Assembly: GCF_021044685.1 (NCBI RefSeq)
Contig: NZ_CP088014.1
Location: 1,612,001-1,676,000, forward strand
DNA: 64,000 nucleotides
DNA from: Bradyrhizobium daqingense
Lineage (GTDB): Bacteria; Pseudomonadota; Alphaproteobacteria; Rhizobiales; Xanthobacteraceae
Direction: 5' to 3'
Shown: positions 56,364 to 64,000 of the stretch, piece after piece
How the letters are laid out: every line of letters starts with the position of its first letter
Position numbering within the stretch: the first letter of the stretch is position 1
The notes under the pieces: model-generated
Databases searched by the model: none
Seen by the model: only the letters and a program-made list of their open reading frames with translations
Told to the model about the DNA's origin: nothing
Translations under genes and position numbers: made by a program

Positions 56364-58157
56364 ATGGCCTCTCTCGATTCCGTCAGTCTCGCCATATTGC
56401 TCGGCGCCGTCCTCGTCATGGCCGGCATTCTCTCCAGCCTGCTGGCGCTGCGCTTCGGCGCGCCGCTGCTGCTCGTCTTCCTTGTCATCGGCATGCTCGC
56501 CGGCGATTCCGGTCCCGGCCAGCTCCAGTTCGACGACGTCCGCACCACCTATCTGGTCGGATCGGTCGCACTCGCCTTAATCCTGTTCGACGGCGGCCTC
56601 AGGACACGCTTTGCCAGCATCCGCACCGTGCTCGCGCCTTCCGTGGTGCTGGCGACGATCGGCGTGCTCCTGACCGCCTTGATCACGGCGCCGTTCGCGA
56701 AATACGCGCTCGATCTCAACTGGTCGGAATCGCTGCTGGTCGGCGCCGTGGTGGCCTCGACCGACGCCGCCGCGGTGTTCCTGCTGGTGCACACCCAGGG
56801 CTTGCGCCTGCGCCCGCGTGTCGGCGCGACGCTCGAGGCGGAATCCGGCACCAACGACCCCTTCGCGATCTTCCTCACGCTTATGCTGGTGGAATACATC
56901 TCGCTGGGAACGAGCTCACCCGGCCATGTGCTGGTGGAGTTCATCCAGGAAGCGGTGCTGGGCGCCGTCGTCGGCGTCATCGGCGGACGCCTCGTCGTCA
57001 TCGCGCTCAACCAGGTGGCGCTGCCCCAGGGTCTGCATGCGCCGTTCGTGACCACGGCTGCGCTCGTGATCTTCGGCGGCTCGCAGATCATGCACGCCTC
57101 CGGCTTCCTCGCGGTCTATCTCGCCGGCATCATCATCGGTAACCGGCCGACGCGCGCGCATAATTCCGTGGTGGCCTTCCTGGACGCGGCGACCTGGCTG
57201 GCGCAGATCGTGATGTTCGTGCTGCTCGGCCTCCTGGTCTCACCAAATCGGCTCGGTGCCAGCATCTTGCCGGCGATCGCCGTCGCGCTGGTGCTAATGC
57301 TGATTGCGCGGCCAATCGCCGTCTTAGCGTGCCTGGGCCCGTTCCGCTTCAACTGGCGCGAAAAGATCTTCATCGCCTGGACCGGCCTGCGTGGCGCGGT
57401 CGCGATCTTCCTGGCCTCGATCCCGATGCTGGTCGGCCTGCCCAAGGCCTATCTCTATTTCGACGTCGCCTTCGTCGTCGTCATCATCTCGCTGCTGCTG
57501 CAGGGATGGACGCTGGCGCCTGCTGCGCGCAAGCTCCACGTGGCGCTGCCGCGCGCCGAGCGCGGCCCGCGCCGCGTCGAGCTCGATCTGCCCGGCCAGC
57601 TCGAGCAGCAGCTGGTCGGCTATCCGGTGCGGCCGAAGAGCCTGTATTTCCGCCGTGGCCTGATCCCGTCGTGGTCGAAGCCGACGCTGGTGATCCGCAA
57701 CGAGAACATCCTGACGCCGATGGAGGCCGATCCGATCGCGCCCGGCGACTACATCTACCTGCTGGCGCCGCCGGAGAAGGCCGAGGCGCTCGACCGCTTC
57801 TTCGTCGACATGCAGCCGAGCTCGGCGCCCGATCCGCATCTGCTCGGCGACTTCATGGTCTCCGGCGAGCACACGCTCGCCGAACTCGCCGAGATCTACG
57901 GCGTGAAGGTCGGCGAGGACGACGGCAAGCTGACCCTGGCCGATTATTTCGACGTCCATCTCGACCACGCGCCGAAAGAGGGCGCCGAGCTGCCGCTGGA
58001 CGAGATCGTGCTGGTCGCACGCAGCATCTCCGGCGGCCGCGTCAACGTCGTCGGCCTGCGCCTGCCCGAAGAAGACGAAACGCCCGCGCCGCTGACGCGG
58101 GCGCAAACGCTGCGGCGCAAGCTTGCGGATTTGTGGGCGTCGGTGGCGGGAGTTTAG
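56364..58157 (+). CDS. CvrA/NhaP2-type cation/proton antiporter
   Basis: 597 residues from ATG 56364 (ggaaggtgg upstream). It has about 12 membrane spans with the CPA1 motifs LALILFDGGLRTR and VVASTDAAAVFLLV, and ESGTNDPFAIFLT, which holds the transport Asp. After the last span come a TrkA-C-like region (ENILTPMEADPIAPGDYIYL) and a CorC/HlyC-type domain (LLGDFMVSGEHTLAELAEIY), as in potassium/proton antiporters of the CvrA/NhaP2 group. It probably lowers cytoplasmic potassium or sodium at high osmolarity. Divergent from the MscS gene. Confidence 0.92.
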   Translation: MASLDSVSLAILLGAVLVMAGILSSLLALRFGAPLLLVFLVIGMLAGDSGPGQLQFDDVRTTYLVGSVALALILFDGGLRTRFASIRTVLAPSVVLATIGVLLTALITAPFAKYALDLNWSESLLVGAVVASTDAAAVFLLVHTQGLRLRPRVGATLEAESGTNDPFAIFLTLMLVEYISLGTSSPGHVLVEFIQEAVLGAVVGVIGGRLVVIALNQVALPQGLHAPFVTTAALVIFGGSQIMHASGFLAVYLAGIIIGNRPTRAHNSVVAFLDAATWLAQIVMFVLLGLLVSPNRLGASILPAIAVALVLMLIARPIAVLACLGPFRFNWREKIFIAWTGLRGAVAIFLASIPMLVGLPKAYLYFDVAFVVVIISLLLQGWTLAPAARKLHVALPRAERGPRRVELDLPGQLEQQLVGYPVRPKSLYFRRGLIPSWSKPTLVIRNENILTPMEADPIAPGDYIYLLAPPEKAEALDRFFVDMQPSSAPDPHLLGDFMVSGEHTLAELAEIYGVKVGEDDGKLTLADYFDVHLDHAPKEGAELPLDEIVLVARSISGGRVNVVGLRLPEEDETPAPLTRAQTLRRKLADLWASVAGV

Positions 58158-58182
58158 GCGCGCCTCGCAGCCGGACGGGTAT

Positions 58183-58257
58183 CCCGGATGGATCGAAGCG
58201 TAATCCGGGATGCTTCTCCCGTGGCACCGTCCCGGATTGCGCTTCGCTCCATCCGGG
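58183..58257. repeat. Long imperfect inverted repeat between convergent genes
   Basis: cccggatggatcgaagcgta-atccggga (58183-58210) pairs imperfectly with tcccggattgcgcttcgctc-catccggg (58230-58257). This is the common chromosomal palindromic unit of Bradyrhizobium and would end transcription from both cvrA and modC. Confidence 0.7.
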
Positions 58258-58273
58258 CTACGAAACTCCCCCG

Positions 58274-58936
58274 TTACGCCAGCACCTTCACCCCGCCGAG
58301 ACTTGTCACCCGGCCCTGCTTCAGCATCACGATCTGCGTCGCGAGCTGGCGCAACTCGGCGACGTCGTGGCTGACATAAACCATCGGCACGTTGGCTTCA
58401 TCGCGCAGCCGCGTCAGATACGGCAGGATCTCGAGCTTGCGGCCCTCGTCGAGCGCGCCGAGCGGCTCGTCGAGCAGCAGCAGGCGCGGCCGCGACAACA
58501 GCGCGCGGCCGAGCGCGACGCGCTGGCGCTCGCCGCCCGAGAGTTTTCCGGGGCGGCGATCCTGCAGGGCGCCGATGTCGAGCAGGTCGATGATGCGCCT
58601 GTGCTGCGCGTGATCCGGGTCAAGGCCGTTCATCCGCCGTCCGTAATCGAGGTTCTGCGCGACGCTCAGATGCGGAAACAGTCGGGCATCCTGGAAGACA
58701 TAGCCGATGCGACGGCGATAAGTCGGCACGTGGAGGCCGGCGGCGGTGTCGTCGACGGTTTCGCCATCGATCACGATGGTGCCGCGATCGGGCCGCAGCA
58801 GCCCTGCGATCATGTTGACCAGCGAGGTCTTGCCGGCGCCCGATGCGCCGAACAGGCCGATGACGCGGCCGTCGCTGGTGAAGGACGCGGAGAGCGAAAA
58901 CTCACCCAGCCGTTTCTCGACATCGACGCGCAGCAT
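58274..58936 (-). CDS. modC: Molybdate ABC transporter ATP-binding protein, short form
   Basis: 220 residues from ATG 58936, 2 bp after modB. Walker A is FGASGAGKTSL, the signature is KLSGGERQRVALGRAL, Walker B is LLLLDEPLGALD and the H-loop is VYVSHD. It drives import of molybdate through ModB. It ends right after the ATPase domain (LGGVKVLA) and lacks the C-terminal TOBE/Mop domain of about 130 residues that most ModC proteins use for feedback. Confidence 0.92.
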   Translation of the reverse strand: MLRVDVEKRLGEFSLSASFTSDGRVIGLFGASGAGKTSLVNMIAGLLRPDRGTIVIDGETVDDTAAGLHVPTYRRRIGYVFQDARLFPHLSVAQNLDYGRRMNGLDPDHAQHRRIIDLLDIGALQDRRPGKLSGGERQRVALGRALLSRPRLLLLDEPLGALDEGRKLEILPYLTRLRDEANVPMVYVSHDVAELRQLATQIVMLKQGRVTSLGGVKVLA

Positions 58937-58938
58937 GG

Positions 58939-59637
58939 TCAATTCCCGTGCAGCCGCGCGGTGGCGCGGCGGGCGAACCATTCGGCCGCGATCAGCGCGC
59001 CGAGCGCGAGCACGACCGAGACGATGACGAGCCGGCCGGCGGCGGCATCGCCGTCAGGCGTCTGGATCAGCGAATAGATCGCGGACGAGATCGTCTGGGT
59101 CTCGCCGGGAATGTTGGAGACGAAGGTAATGGTGGCGCCGAACTCGCCGATCGCCTTGGCAAAGCCGAGCACCATGCCGGCGAGCACGCCGGGCAGTGCT
59201 AAGGGCAGCGTCACCGTGAAGAACACCTTCCATGGCGCTGCGCCGAGCGTCTCGGCGGCCTGCTCGAGCCGGCGGTCGATCGCCTCGATCGACAGCCGCA
59301 TCGGCCGCACCAGCAGCGGAAACGCCATCACGCCACAGGCGAGTGCCGCGCCGGTCCAGCGGAACGAGAAGACGATGCCGAGATAGTCGGCGAGAAATCC
59401 GCCAACGAGGCCTTTGCGGCCGAAGGTCAGAAGCAGGAGATAGCCGGTGACGACGGGCGGCAACACCAGCGGCAGATGCACCAGCGCATCGAGCAGCGAC
59501 TTGCCCCAGAAATCACGCCGCGCGAGCAACCAGGCCAGCGCAATGCCGAACGGCGTTGCCACCAGCGTTGCGATGATGGCGACCCTGAGCGAGAGCAGAA
59601 TCGCCGTCCATTCGGCGGGAGAGATGTCGAGCATCAA
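58939..59637 (-). CDS. modB: Molybdate ABC transporter permease
   Basis: 232 residues with five to six hydrophobic spans. The EAA loop that docks ModC reads EQAAETLGAAPWKVFFTVTL. It starts at the ATGATG at 59637, 10 bp after modA. The PPVVTGYLLL segment is typical of ModB. Second gene of the operon modABC. Confidence 0.95.
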   Translation of the reverse strand: MMLDISPAEWTAILLSLRVAIIATLVATPFGIALAWLLARRDFWGKSLLDALVHLPLVLPPVVTGYLLLLTFGRKGLVGGFLADYLGIVFSFRWTGAALACGVMAFPLLVRPMRLSIEAIDRRLEQAAETLGAAPWKVFFTVTLPLALPGVLAGMVLGFAKAIGEFGATITFVSNIPGETQTISSAIYSLIQTPDGDAAAGRLVIVSVVLALGALIAAEWFARRATARLHGN

Positions 59638-59647
59638 GCGACGAGGA

Positions 59648-60433
59648 TCAGGTGCTGGGGCTCACCAGGAATTTGAAGCCGTATTTTTCCAGAATGGTCT
59701 TGGCGGCCGACGAGCGCAGGAAGGCGAGATAATCGCTGGTCTCGCTCTTCGCGGTCGTGGTCGCCGCGACCGGATAGATGATCGAGGGATGCGAATCCGC
59801 CGGGAAGCTGCCGACGATCTTCACGCCGGGCTCGACCTTGGCGTCGGTCGCATAGACGATGCCGAGCGCCGCCTCGCCGCGGGCGACCAGCGTCAGCGCG
59901 GCGCGCACGCTCTCGGCCATGGCGAATTTCGGCTCGGCCGCCTGCCATGCACCGAGCTTCTCCAGCGCCGCCTTGGCATATTTGCCGACTGGAACGGACT
60001 TGACGTCACCAGTCGCGATCCTGCCGTCGCCGGCGAGCTTGGCGAGGTCGAAGCCCTGCGCGATTCTGACGTTGTCGATCCTGGAATCCTTCGGCGCGAT
60101 CAGCACGATGCTGTTGCCGAGCAAATTGACTCTGGAAGGCTCGTTGATGGTTTTCTTGGAGACTGCGTAGTCCATCCAGTCGGTGTCGGCGGAGACGAAC
60201 ACATCGGCCGGTGCGCCCTGCTCGATCTGCTTGGCCAGCGCCGAGCTCGCGGCGTAGCTCGCGGTGATCTTGACTCCGGTCCTGGCGGTGTAGGCGGCAT
60301 CGATCTCGTCGAGCGCGTTCTTCATCGAGGCGGCGGCGAACACGGTGATGGTCTTGTCTTGCGCGCTGGCAGGCGAAAAACTCGCGCCGGCGAGGATGAG
60401 GAAGGCGGCGAAAAGTCCGGCAATACGAATCAT
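59648..60433 (-). CDS. modA: Molybdate-binding periplasmic protein
   Basis: 261 residues from ATG 60433. The signal peptide is MIRIAGLFAAFLILAGASFS with cleavage after ASAQ. The binding protein starts KTITVFAAASMKNALDEI; GAPADVFVSADTDWMDYAV and EAALGIVYATDAKVEPGVKI are ModA hallmarks. It binds molybdate or tungstate outside the inner membrane and hands it to ModB. First gene of modABC; no molybdenum riboswitch or ModE box was identified upstream. Confidence 0.95.
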   Translation of the reverse strand: MIRIAGLFAAFLILAGASFSPASAQDKTITVFAAASMKNALDEIDAAYTARTGVKITASYAASSALAKQIEQGAPADVFVSADTDWMDYAVSKKTINEPSRVNLLGNSIVLIAPKDSRIDNVRIAQGFDLAKLAGDGRIATGDVKSVPVGKYAKAALEKLGAWQAAEPKFAMAESVRAALTLVARGEAALGIVYATDAKVEPGVKIVGSFPADSHPSIIYPVAATTTAKSETSDYLAFLRSSAAKTILEKYGFKFLVSPST

Positions 60434-60616
60434 GGGATAGCGCTCCGTGCGAGCCCGCGCGTGCAAATGCACGCGCAAATCTGGCGTTGGATTCAAGTCA
60501 GGTTGCGACGGGCGGAAGCGCTGTCCGCGTGTCCCGGCAACGGCTTACGGCCGGCGGGGATATCGCACCTGCGAAGATAGCAGGCTGGGCCGCCAGGTCA
60601 AAGGCGGCTGTTTGGC

Positions 60617-61120
60617 CTATTGCGCCGGCAGGATCTCAATCGAGAGCGAGTTCTCCTTGGCGCCGCTGACCTGCAGCACGAAGGGCTGTCCCGACAGCTC
60701 GTATTTGATGGTCTTGCGGATGCCGGCGCAATCGGTCGCGCCGCTGAAGGCCACCGGTTTGAGGAAATGCCCGTCCTGCACCACGTCGACCCAGGCGCCG
60801 GCCGACAGGCTGACCGTGTACAGCCCGGCCTTCGGCGCCTTGATGCTGGTGAAGCCGGCAAAGGTGCCGTCCTTCGGCGCCCGCTCCGGCGGCGTCGGCA
60901 GCCTGGCTTCACCTGGGACGACCAGCCCAAGCGTGATGGCGGATGACGGCAGGGCTGCCTGCTCGCTTCCCGATGCGAGCTTGGGGCGATCCGACGCCGT
61001 GAGCGCTGCGCGCTCGCGCTCGATGGACCATTTGAACTTGTCGCAGCCGCTGGGTTCGTCGGCAGCCAAGGCGGAGGTAGCGCCAAGCGAAAGTGCGGCA
61101 AGGAAAGTGAGGACGCGCAT
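60617..61120 (-). CDS. Conserved periplasmic protein, function unknown
   Basis: 167 residues from ATG 61120 (MRVLTFLAALSLGATSALAA, a signal peptide). The mature part is beta-rich with two conserved cysteines (GCDKFKW, TDCAGIRKTIKYEL) and ends LSIEILPAQ. It resembles small exported proteins seen in Bradyrhizobium, without a described role. It is separated from modA by about 180 bp and probably has its own promoter. Confidence 0.7.
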   Translation of the reverse strand: MRVLTFLAALSLGATSALAADEPSGCDKFKWSIERERAALTASDRPKLASGSEQAALPSSAITLGLVVPGEARLPTPPERAPKDGTFAGFTSIKAPKAGLYTVSLSAGAWVDVVQDGHFLKPVAFSGATDCAGIRKTIKYELSGQPFVLQVSGAKENSLSIEILPAQ

Positions 61121-61300
61121 GTCAAATCTCATCGTCGGCCACGCGGGGATGCAGGCTTGCGGTGGGGTTGTTGAAGAACGGGATGCGCGTCCCGGAAGGC
61201 CGCGGGCTTACGGCACGGCGGCGGCACCATCCTAGCGTATTTCAGCGGCGCGAGCCAACCAACGAGCTCGTCATCCCGGGCGCTTCGCGCCTGGGGATGC

Positions 61301-62245
61301 TTATGGCTTCACATCGGCCGCATGCAGCACCGCCTTGCAGGCCGCCGGCATCTCGGCCAGCGTCATCGGTGGCTTCGGCTTCGGCGGCTCCGGCGGGGGC
61401 TTCGGGTGCAGCACGGCGTCCGAGAACCAATAGGCGAGATCGGACGGCTTGCAGCCTTCGTCCTCGGATTGCGACGGCTGGCCCTCGCATTCCCCGGCGC
61501 CCGCCGGGCAATGCATGCGGATGTGGAAGTGATAATCGTGGCCCCACCACGGGCGGATCTTCGACAGCCAGGCGCGGTCGCCCTTGGCCTCGCGGCACAG
61601 CGCTTTCTTGATCGCCGCGTTGACGAAGATGCGCTGCACGGCGGGCTCACGCGCCGCATCGCGCAGCACCAGCACATGGCCCGGCGTGAACACCTTCGGA
61701 TCGACGTCGAGCCGGTCGGGTCGCACCATCATCACCGCGCTCATCTCCTCGCGCTCCTCGCGTGAGAGCCGGTGGTCCGGCATCGGCGTCAGCCAGATGT
61801 CGGCATCGAGGCCGATCTGGTGGCTGGCATGGCCCGACAGCGCCGGCCCGCCGCGCGGCTGGGCGATGTCGCCGACCAGGATGCCGGGCCAGCCGGCATC
61901 CCTGTGCGCCTTGGCCGCGAGCCGCTTGATCAGCGCGATCATGTCGGGATGGCCGTAGCTGCGGTTGCGCGACAGCCGCATCACCTGCCAATTGTCGCCG
62001 TTCACGGGCATCTGCGCGGCGCCGCCGAGGCATCCCCTGGTGTAGGAGCCGACCACATGCGCCGGGCCCTTCGACGGCAGCAGTTTGCGCGCGAACAATT
62101 CTTTGGCGCCGAGACCGGGATCGTTGGGATTGGCGAGCGGGGGCAGAGCCTTCGGGGTGACGCTGCCTTTGTCCTGGGCCAGCGCGCTGCCGGCAGCCAG
62201 GAATGTCGCTAAAAGCAGGAGAGGGGCGAAGCGGTGGGGACTCAT
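61301..62245 (-). CDS. mepA: Penicillin-insensitive murein endopeptidase
   Basis: 314 residues. The signal peptide is FAPLLLLATFLAAGSALAQ. The peptidase M74 zinc motifs are visible: GHASHQIGLDADIWL and WWGHDYHFHIRMHCP. It cleaves D-Ala-mDAP cross-links in peptidoglycan. The C-terminal part is Pro/Lys-rich (KPPPEPPKPKPP) with two cysteines. Intact. Confidence 0.95.
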   Translation of the reverse strand: MSPHRFAPLLLLATFLAAGSALAQDKGSVTPKALPPLANPNDPGLGAKELFARKLLPSKGPAHVVGSYTRGCLGGAAQMPVNGDNWQVMRLSRNRSYGHPDMIALIKRLAAKAHRDAGWPGILVGDIAQPRGGPALSGHASHQIGLDADIWLTPMPDHRLSREEREEMSAVMMVRPDRLDVDPKVFTPGHVLVLRDAAREPAVQRIFVNAAIKKALCREAKGDRAWLSKIRPWWGHDYHFHIRMHCPAGAGECEGQPSQSEDEGCKPSDLAYWFSDAVLHPKPPPEPPKPKPPMTLAEMPAACKAVLHAADVKP

Positions 62246-62370
62246 GCCCGAATCTTATAGCCCAACACCGCCTCAGGGTTAAGAATTAGGCTTGCCGTGC
62301 GGGTGCTGCCTCACCGCGGCTTTACAGTCGCGAGGCGCCGGCGACATCATGCCGTGGATGCAGAGGCTTT

Positions 62371-62820
62371 TTGAGTATGACATTTTTTCCGACGCAGGCC
62401 GCGCGGCGGGTCGCTCTGGCTGCATGTGTGCTGGCGGGACTTTGCATGTCGCCGGCGCGTGCCGACCTCCGGGTCGACATCGACAAATCATCGCAGCGCA
62501 TGTCGGTGCGCGTCGACGGCGCGCCGCGCTTCAACTGGCCGGTGTCGACCGGCCGCCGCGGTTACGGCACGCCGAGCGGCACCTTCCATCCGCAGGCGAT
62601 GATGCGGCGTCATTTCTCGCGAAAATACTACAATTCGCCGATGCCGCACGCGATCTTCTTCCACCACGGCTTTGCCATCCACGGCACCACGGACATCTCC
62701 CGCCTCGGCGGGCCGGCTTCCCATGGCTGTGTCAGGCTGCATCCCGCGCATGCGGCGACCCTGTTCGCGCTGGTCCAGCGCGAGGGTGTGCGCAACACCA
62801 CGATCCGCATTTCCAATTGA
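62371..62820 (+). CDS. L,D-transpeptidase (YkuD family)
   Basis: 149 residues from ATG 62371; ATG 62377 is an alternative start. It has a signal peptide (ALAACVLAGLCMSPARA). The catalytic stretch FAIHGTTDISRLGGPASHGC followed by VRLHP is the typical HXXGT...SHGCVR motif with the nucleophile Cys. The enzyme forms 3-3 cross-links or attaches lipoprotein to peptidoglycan. Short, single-domain form without LysM. Divergent from mepA. Confidence 0.95.
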   Translation: MSMTFFPTQAARRVALAACVLAGLCMSPARADLRVDIDKSSQRMSVRVDGAPRFNWPVSTGRRGYGTPSGTFHPQAMMRRHFSRKYYNSPMPHAIFFHHGFAIHGTTDISRLGGPASHGCVRLHPAHAATLFALVQREGVRNTTIRISN

Positions 62821-63151
62821 GTCATTCGGAAATCGCATCCTGCCGGCCGATTCTTAACGCCGCGATAACCCTGTGCCGCATTGCCCAAAATTGGTGCGCG
62901 ACATGGGGAATGGAAGCGCTCCGCATGCAATCGCGCGCGCTGCGCGGAAAGGAATCAAGCCTGCGCGCAATTCTGCGCCAGATCGATGCTCCACCGCGGC
63001 GTCGGAATGAGCCGGTGGCCTTCGTCCACGTACCCGCGCCTCGCAAACGGGCAGCAAGGGGGCGACCTGGCGCGGGCTGCAGCCAAGCAGGATTACTGTT
63101 TTTTCAGACACTTGCCCCAAAGCTTGCGGCCGCCGGGCGCGACTGGGACGA
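62821..63151. other. Intergenic stretch before the PAS-domain gene
   Basis: No supported gene. Open frames here are basic and lack start signals. The promoter of the gene at 63152 must lie in this stretch, but I see no clear box. Confidence 0.45.
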
Positions 63152-64000
63152 GTGAATTTGAGTTTGGGGTCTCGAAAGACAGGAAAGCGAAAGCGTAACG
63201 TGCTTGCCCGCGCCGGCCGACAGCCGCGCAAGCCGCGGTTCGCACGCGCGCCGCATCCGCCAGGCGACCGCGATGAACTTCTGCGCAGCCGCGCCGAGGC
63301 GGAGGCCGCGATTGCCGAAGCGCGCAAATCCCATGAGCGCCTGCGCCAGGCCATCGACATCCTGCCGCAGGGCATCGTGTTTCTCGATGCCGACGGCCGC
63401 TATGTTCTCTGGAACAAGGAATACGCCGAGATCTACAGCAAGACCGCCGATCTGTTCGAGGAGGGCGCACGCCTCGAAGACACGCTCCGCATCGGCGTCG
63501 CCCGCGGTGATTATCCCGAAGCCATCGGCAACGAGGACGAATGGATCGCCGAGCGGCTGCAAAAGCTCTACCAGCCCGGCGCCCGTCACGAGCAGAAGCT
63601 GGCCGACGGCCGCGTCATCCTGATCGACGAGCGGCTGACCGAGGATGGCGGCGTCGTCGGCCTGCGCGTCGACATCACCGAGCTGAAGCAGCGCGAGGCC
63701 TCGTTCCGCCTGCTGTTCGACGGCAATCCCGTTCCCATGATCGTCTGCGCGCTGGACGACCAGCGCATCCTCGGTGTCAACGATGCCGCGATCGCGCATT
63801 ACGGCTATGGCCGCGCCGAGTTCGAGAAGCTGACGATCCGCAGCCTCCAGGCCTTCGACAGCGAGCCGCCCTGGGCCGCCGGCTCCGCCGGCGAGGAGCA
63901 GGCGGGACGCACCTGGAAGCACGTGAAGGCCGACGGCGTGCTGATCGACCTTGCGATCTATTCGCGCGAATTGACCTATGCCGAGCAGCCCGCGGTGCTG
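63152..64000 (+). CDS. PAS-domain signalling protein, 3' part outside the window
   Basis: The frame is open from GTG 63152 (GTG 63200 also possible) to the window end. A basic N-terminus and a helix (SRAEAEAAIAEARKSHERLR) lead to PAS 1 (AIDILPQGIVFLDADGRYVL, then a charged insert) and PAS 2 (FRLLFDGNPVPMIVCALDDQ, GVNDAAIAHYGYGRAEFEKL). This arrangement is what I recall from Bradyrhizobium GGDEF/EAL proteins that make or break cyclic di-GMP. The output domain is outside the window, so a histidine kinase is also possible. Confidence 0.82.
   Translation, partial: MNLSLGSRKTGKRKRNVLARAGRQPRKPRFARAPHPPGDRDELLRSRAEAEAAIAEARKSHERLRQAIDILPQGIVFLDADGRYVLWNKEYAEIYSKTADLFEEGARLEDTLRIGVARGDYPEAIGNEDEWIAERLQKLYQPGARHEQKLADGRVILIDERLTEDGGVVGLRVDITELKQREASFRLLFDGNPVPMIVCALDDQRILGVNDAAIAHYGYGRAEFEKLTIRSLQAFDSEPPWAAGSAGEEQAGRTWKHVKADGVLIDLAIYSRELTYAEQPAVL

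Noticed and set aside
57324..58106. Long minus-strand frame opposite the antiporter gene
   Set aside because: High G+C coding DNA often leaves the opposite strand open. Its composition is Arg/Asp-rich and it has no start signal.

Overview
The window looks like the edge of a large accessory (symbiosis-type) island in a rhizobial alphaproteobacterium, most likely Bradyrhizobium. Three things point that way: a Ulp1/C48-protease effector of the kind delivered by rhizobial type III secretion, a candidate tts box, and a crowd of IS families typical of that genus beside ordinary core genes. The genus assignment is inference from gene content.

Positions 1-53235 are mobile and heavily scarred. Bases 1-2500 are an IS21-family element. 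Bases 2.5-20.1 kb are a decaying prophage or phage-satellite region. It holds small regulators, a primase-polymerase, a P4-type primase-helicase, a prohead protease, a small terminase subunit, a tail fibre, a cold-shock gene, DUF3892 genes and tiny membrane peptides. At least four of these genes carry frameshifts. One 1364-bp IS3-family element sits in this region twice (4311-5674 and 17303-18666) with clean 3-bp target duplications. A third copy (28937-30299) has mismatched flanks and a frameshifted transposase.

Bases 20.8-25.1 kb encode a 1441-residue repeat-rich Ulp1-type protease, the most conspicuous intact gene of the island. Bases 25.1-49.4 kb are a graveyard of IS6, IS66, IS3, IS1380, IS701-like, IS21, IS110, IS5 and IS630 sequences and two broken group II introns. 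Between them lie a WGR protein, a flavin monooxygenase beside an aldehyde-dehydrogenase remnant, a GNAT-like gene behind a candidate tts box, an orphan ParA with an unrecognised partner, and a truncated outer-membrane barrel.

Bases 49.4-53.2 kb are the integration end: a nuclease-plus-STAND-NTPase protein (probable anti-phage defence), a DUF1016 nuclease remnant overlapping the integrase stop by 4 bp, and a P4-type tyrosine recombinase. The recombinase lies next to radC, whose reading frame departs from the family sequence right after the HNHP motif. This suggests that the island is inserted in the 3' end of radC.

Bases 53.2-64 kb are core chromosome with compact, intact genes: radC (truncated), map, an MscS-type channel, a CvrA/NhaP2-type antiporter, modABC for molybdate uptake, a small periplasmic protein, mepA, an L,D-transpeptidase, and the start of a PAS-domain signalling protein that runs off the window.
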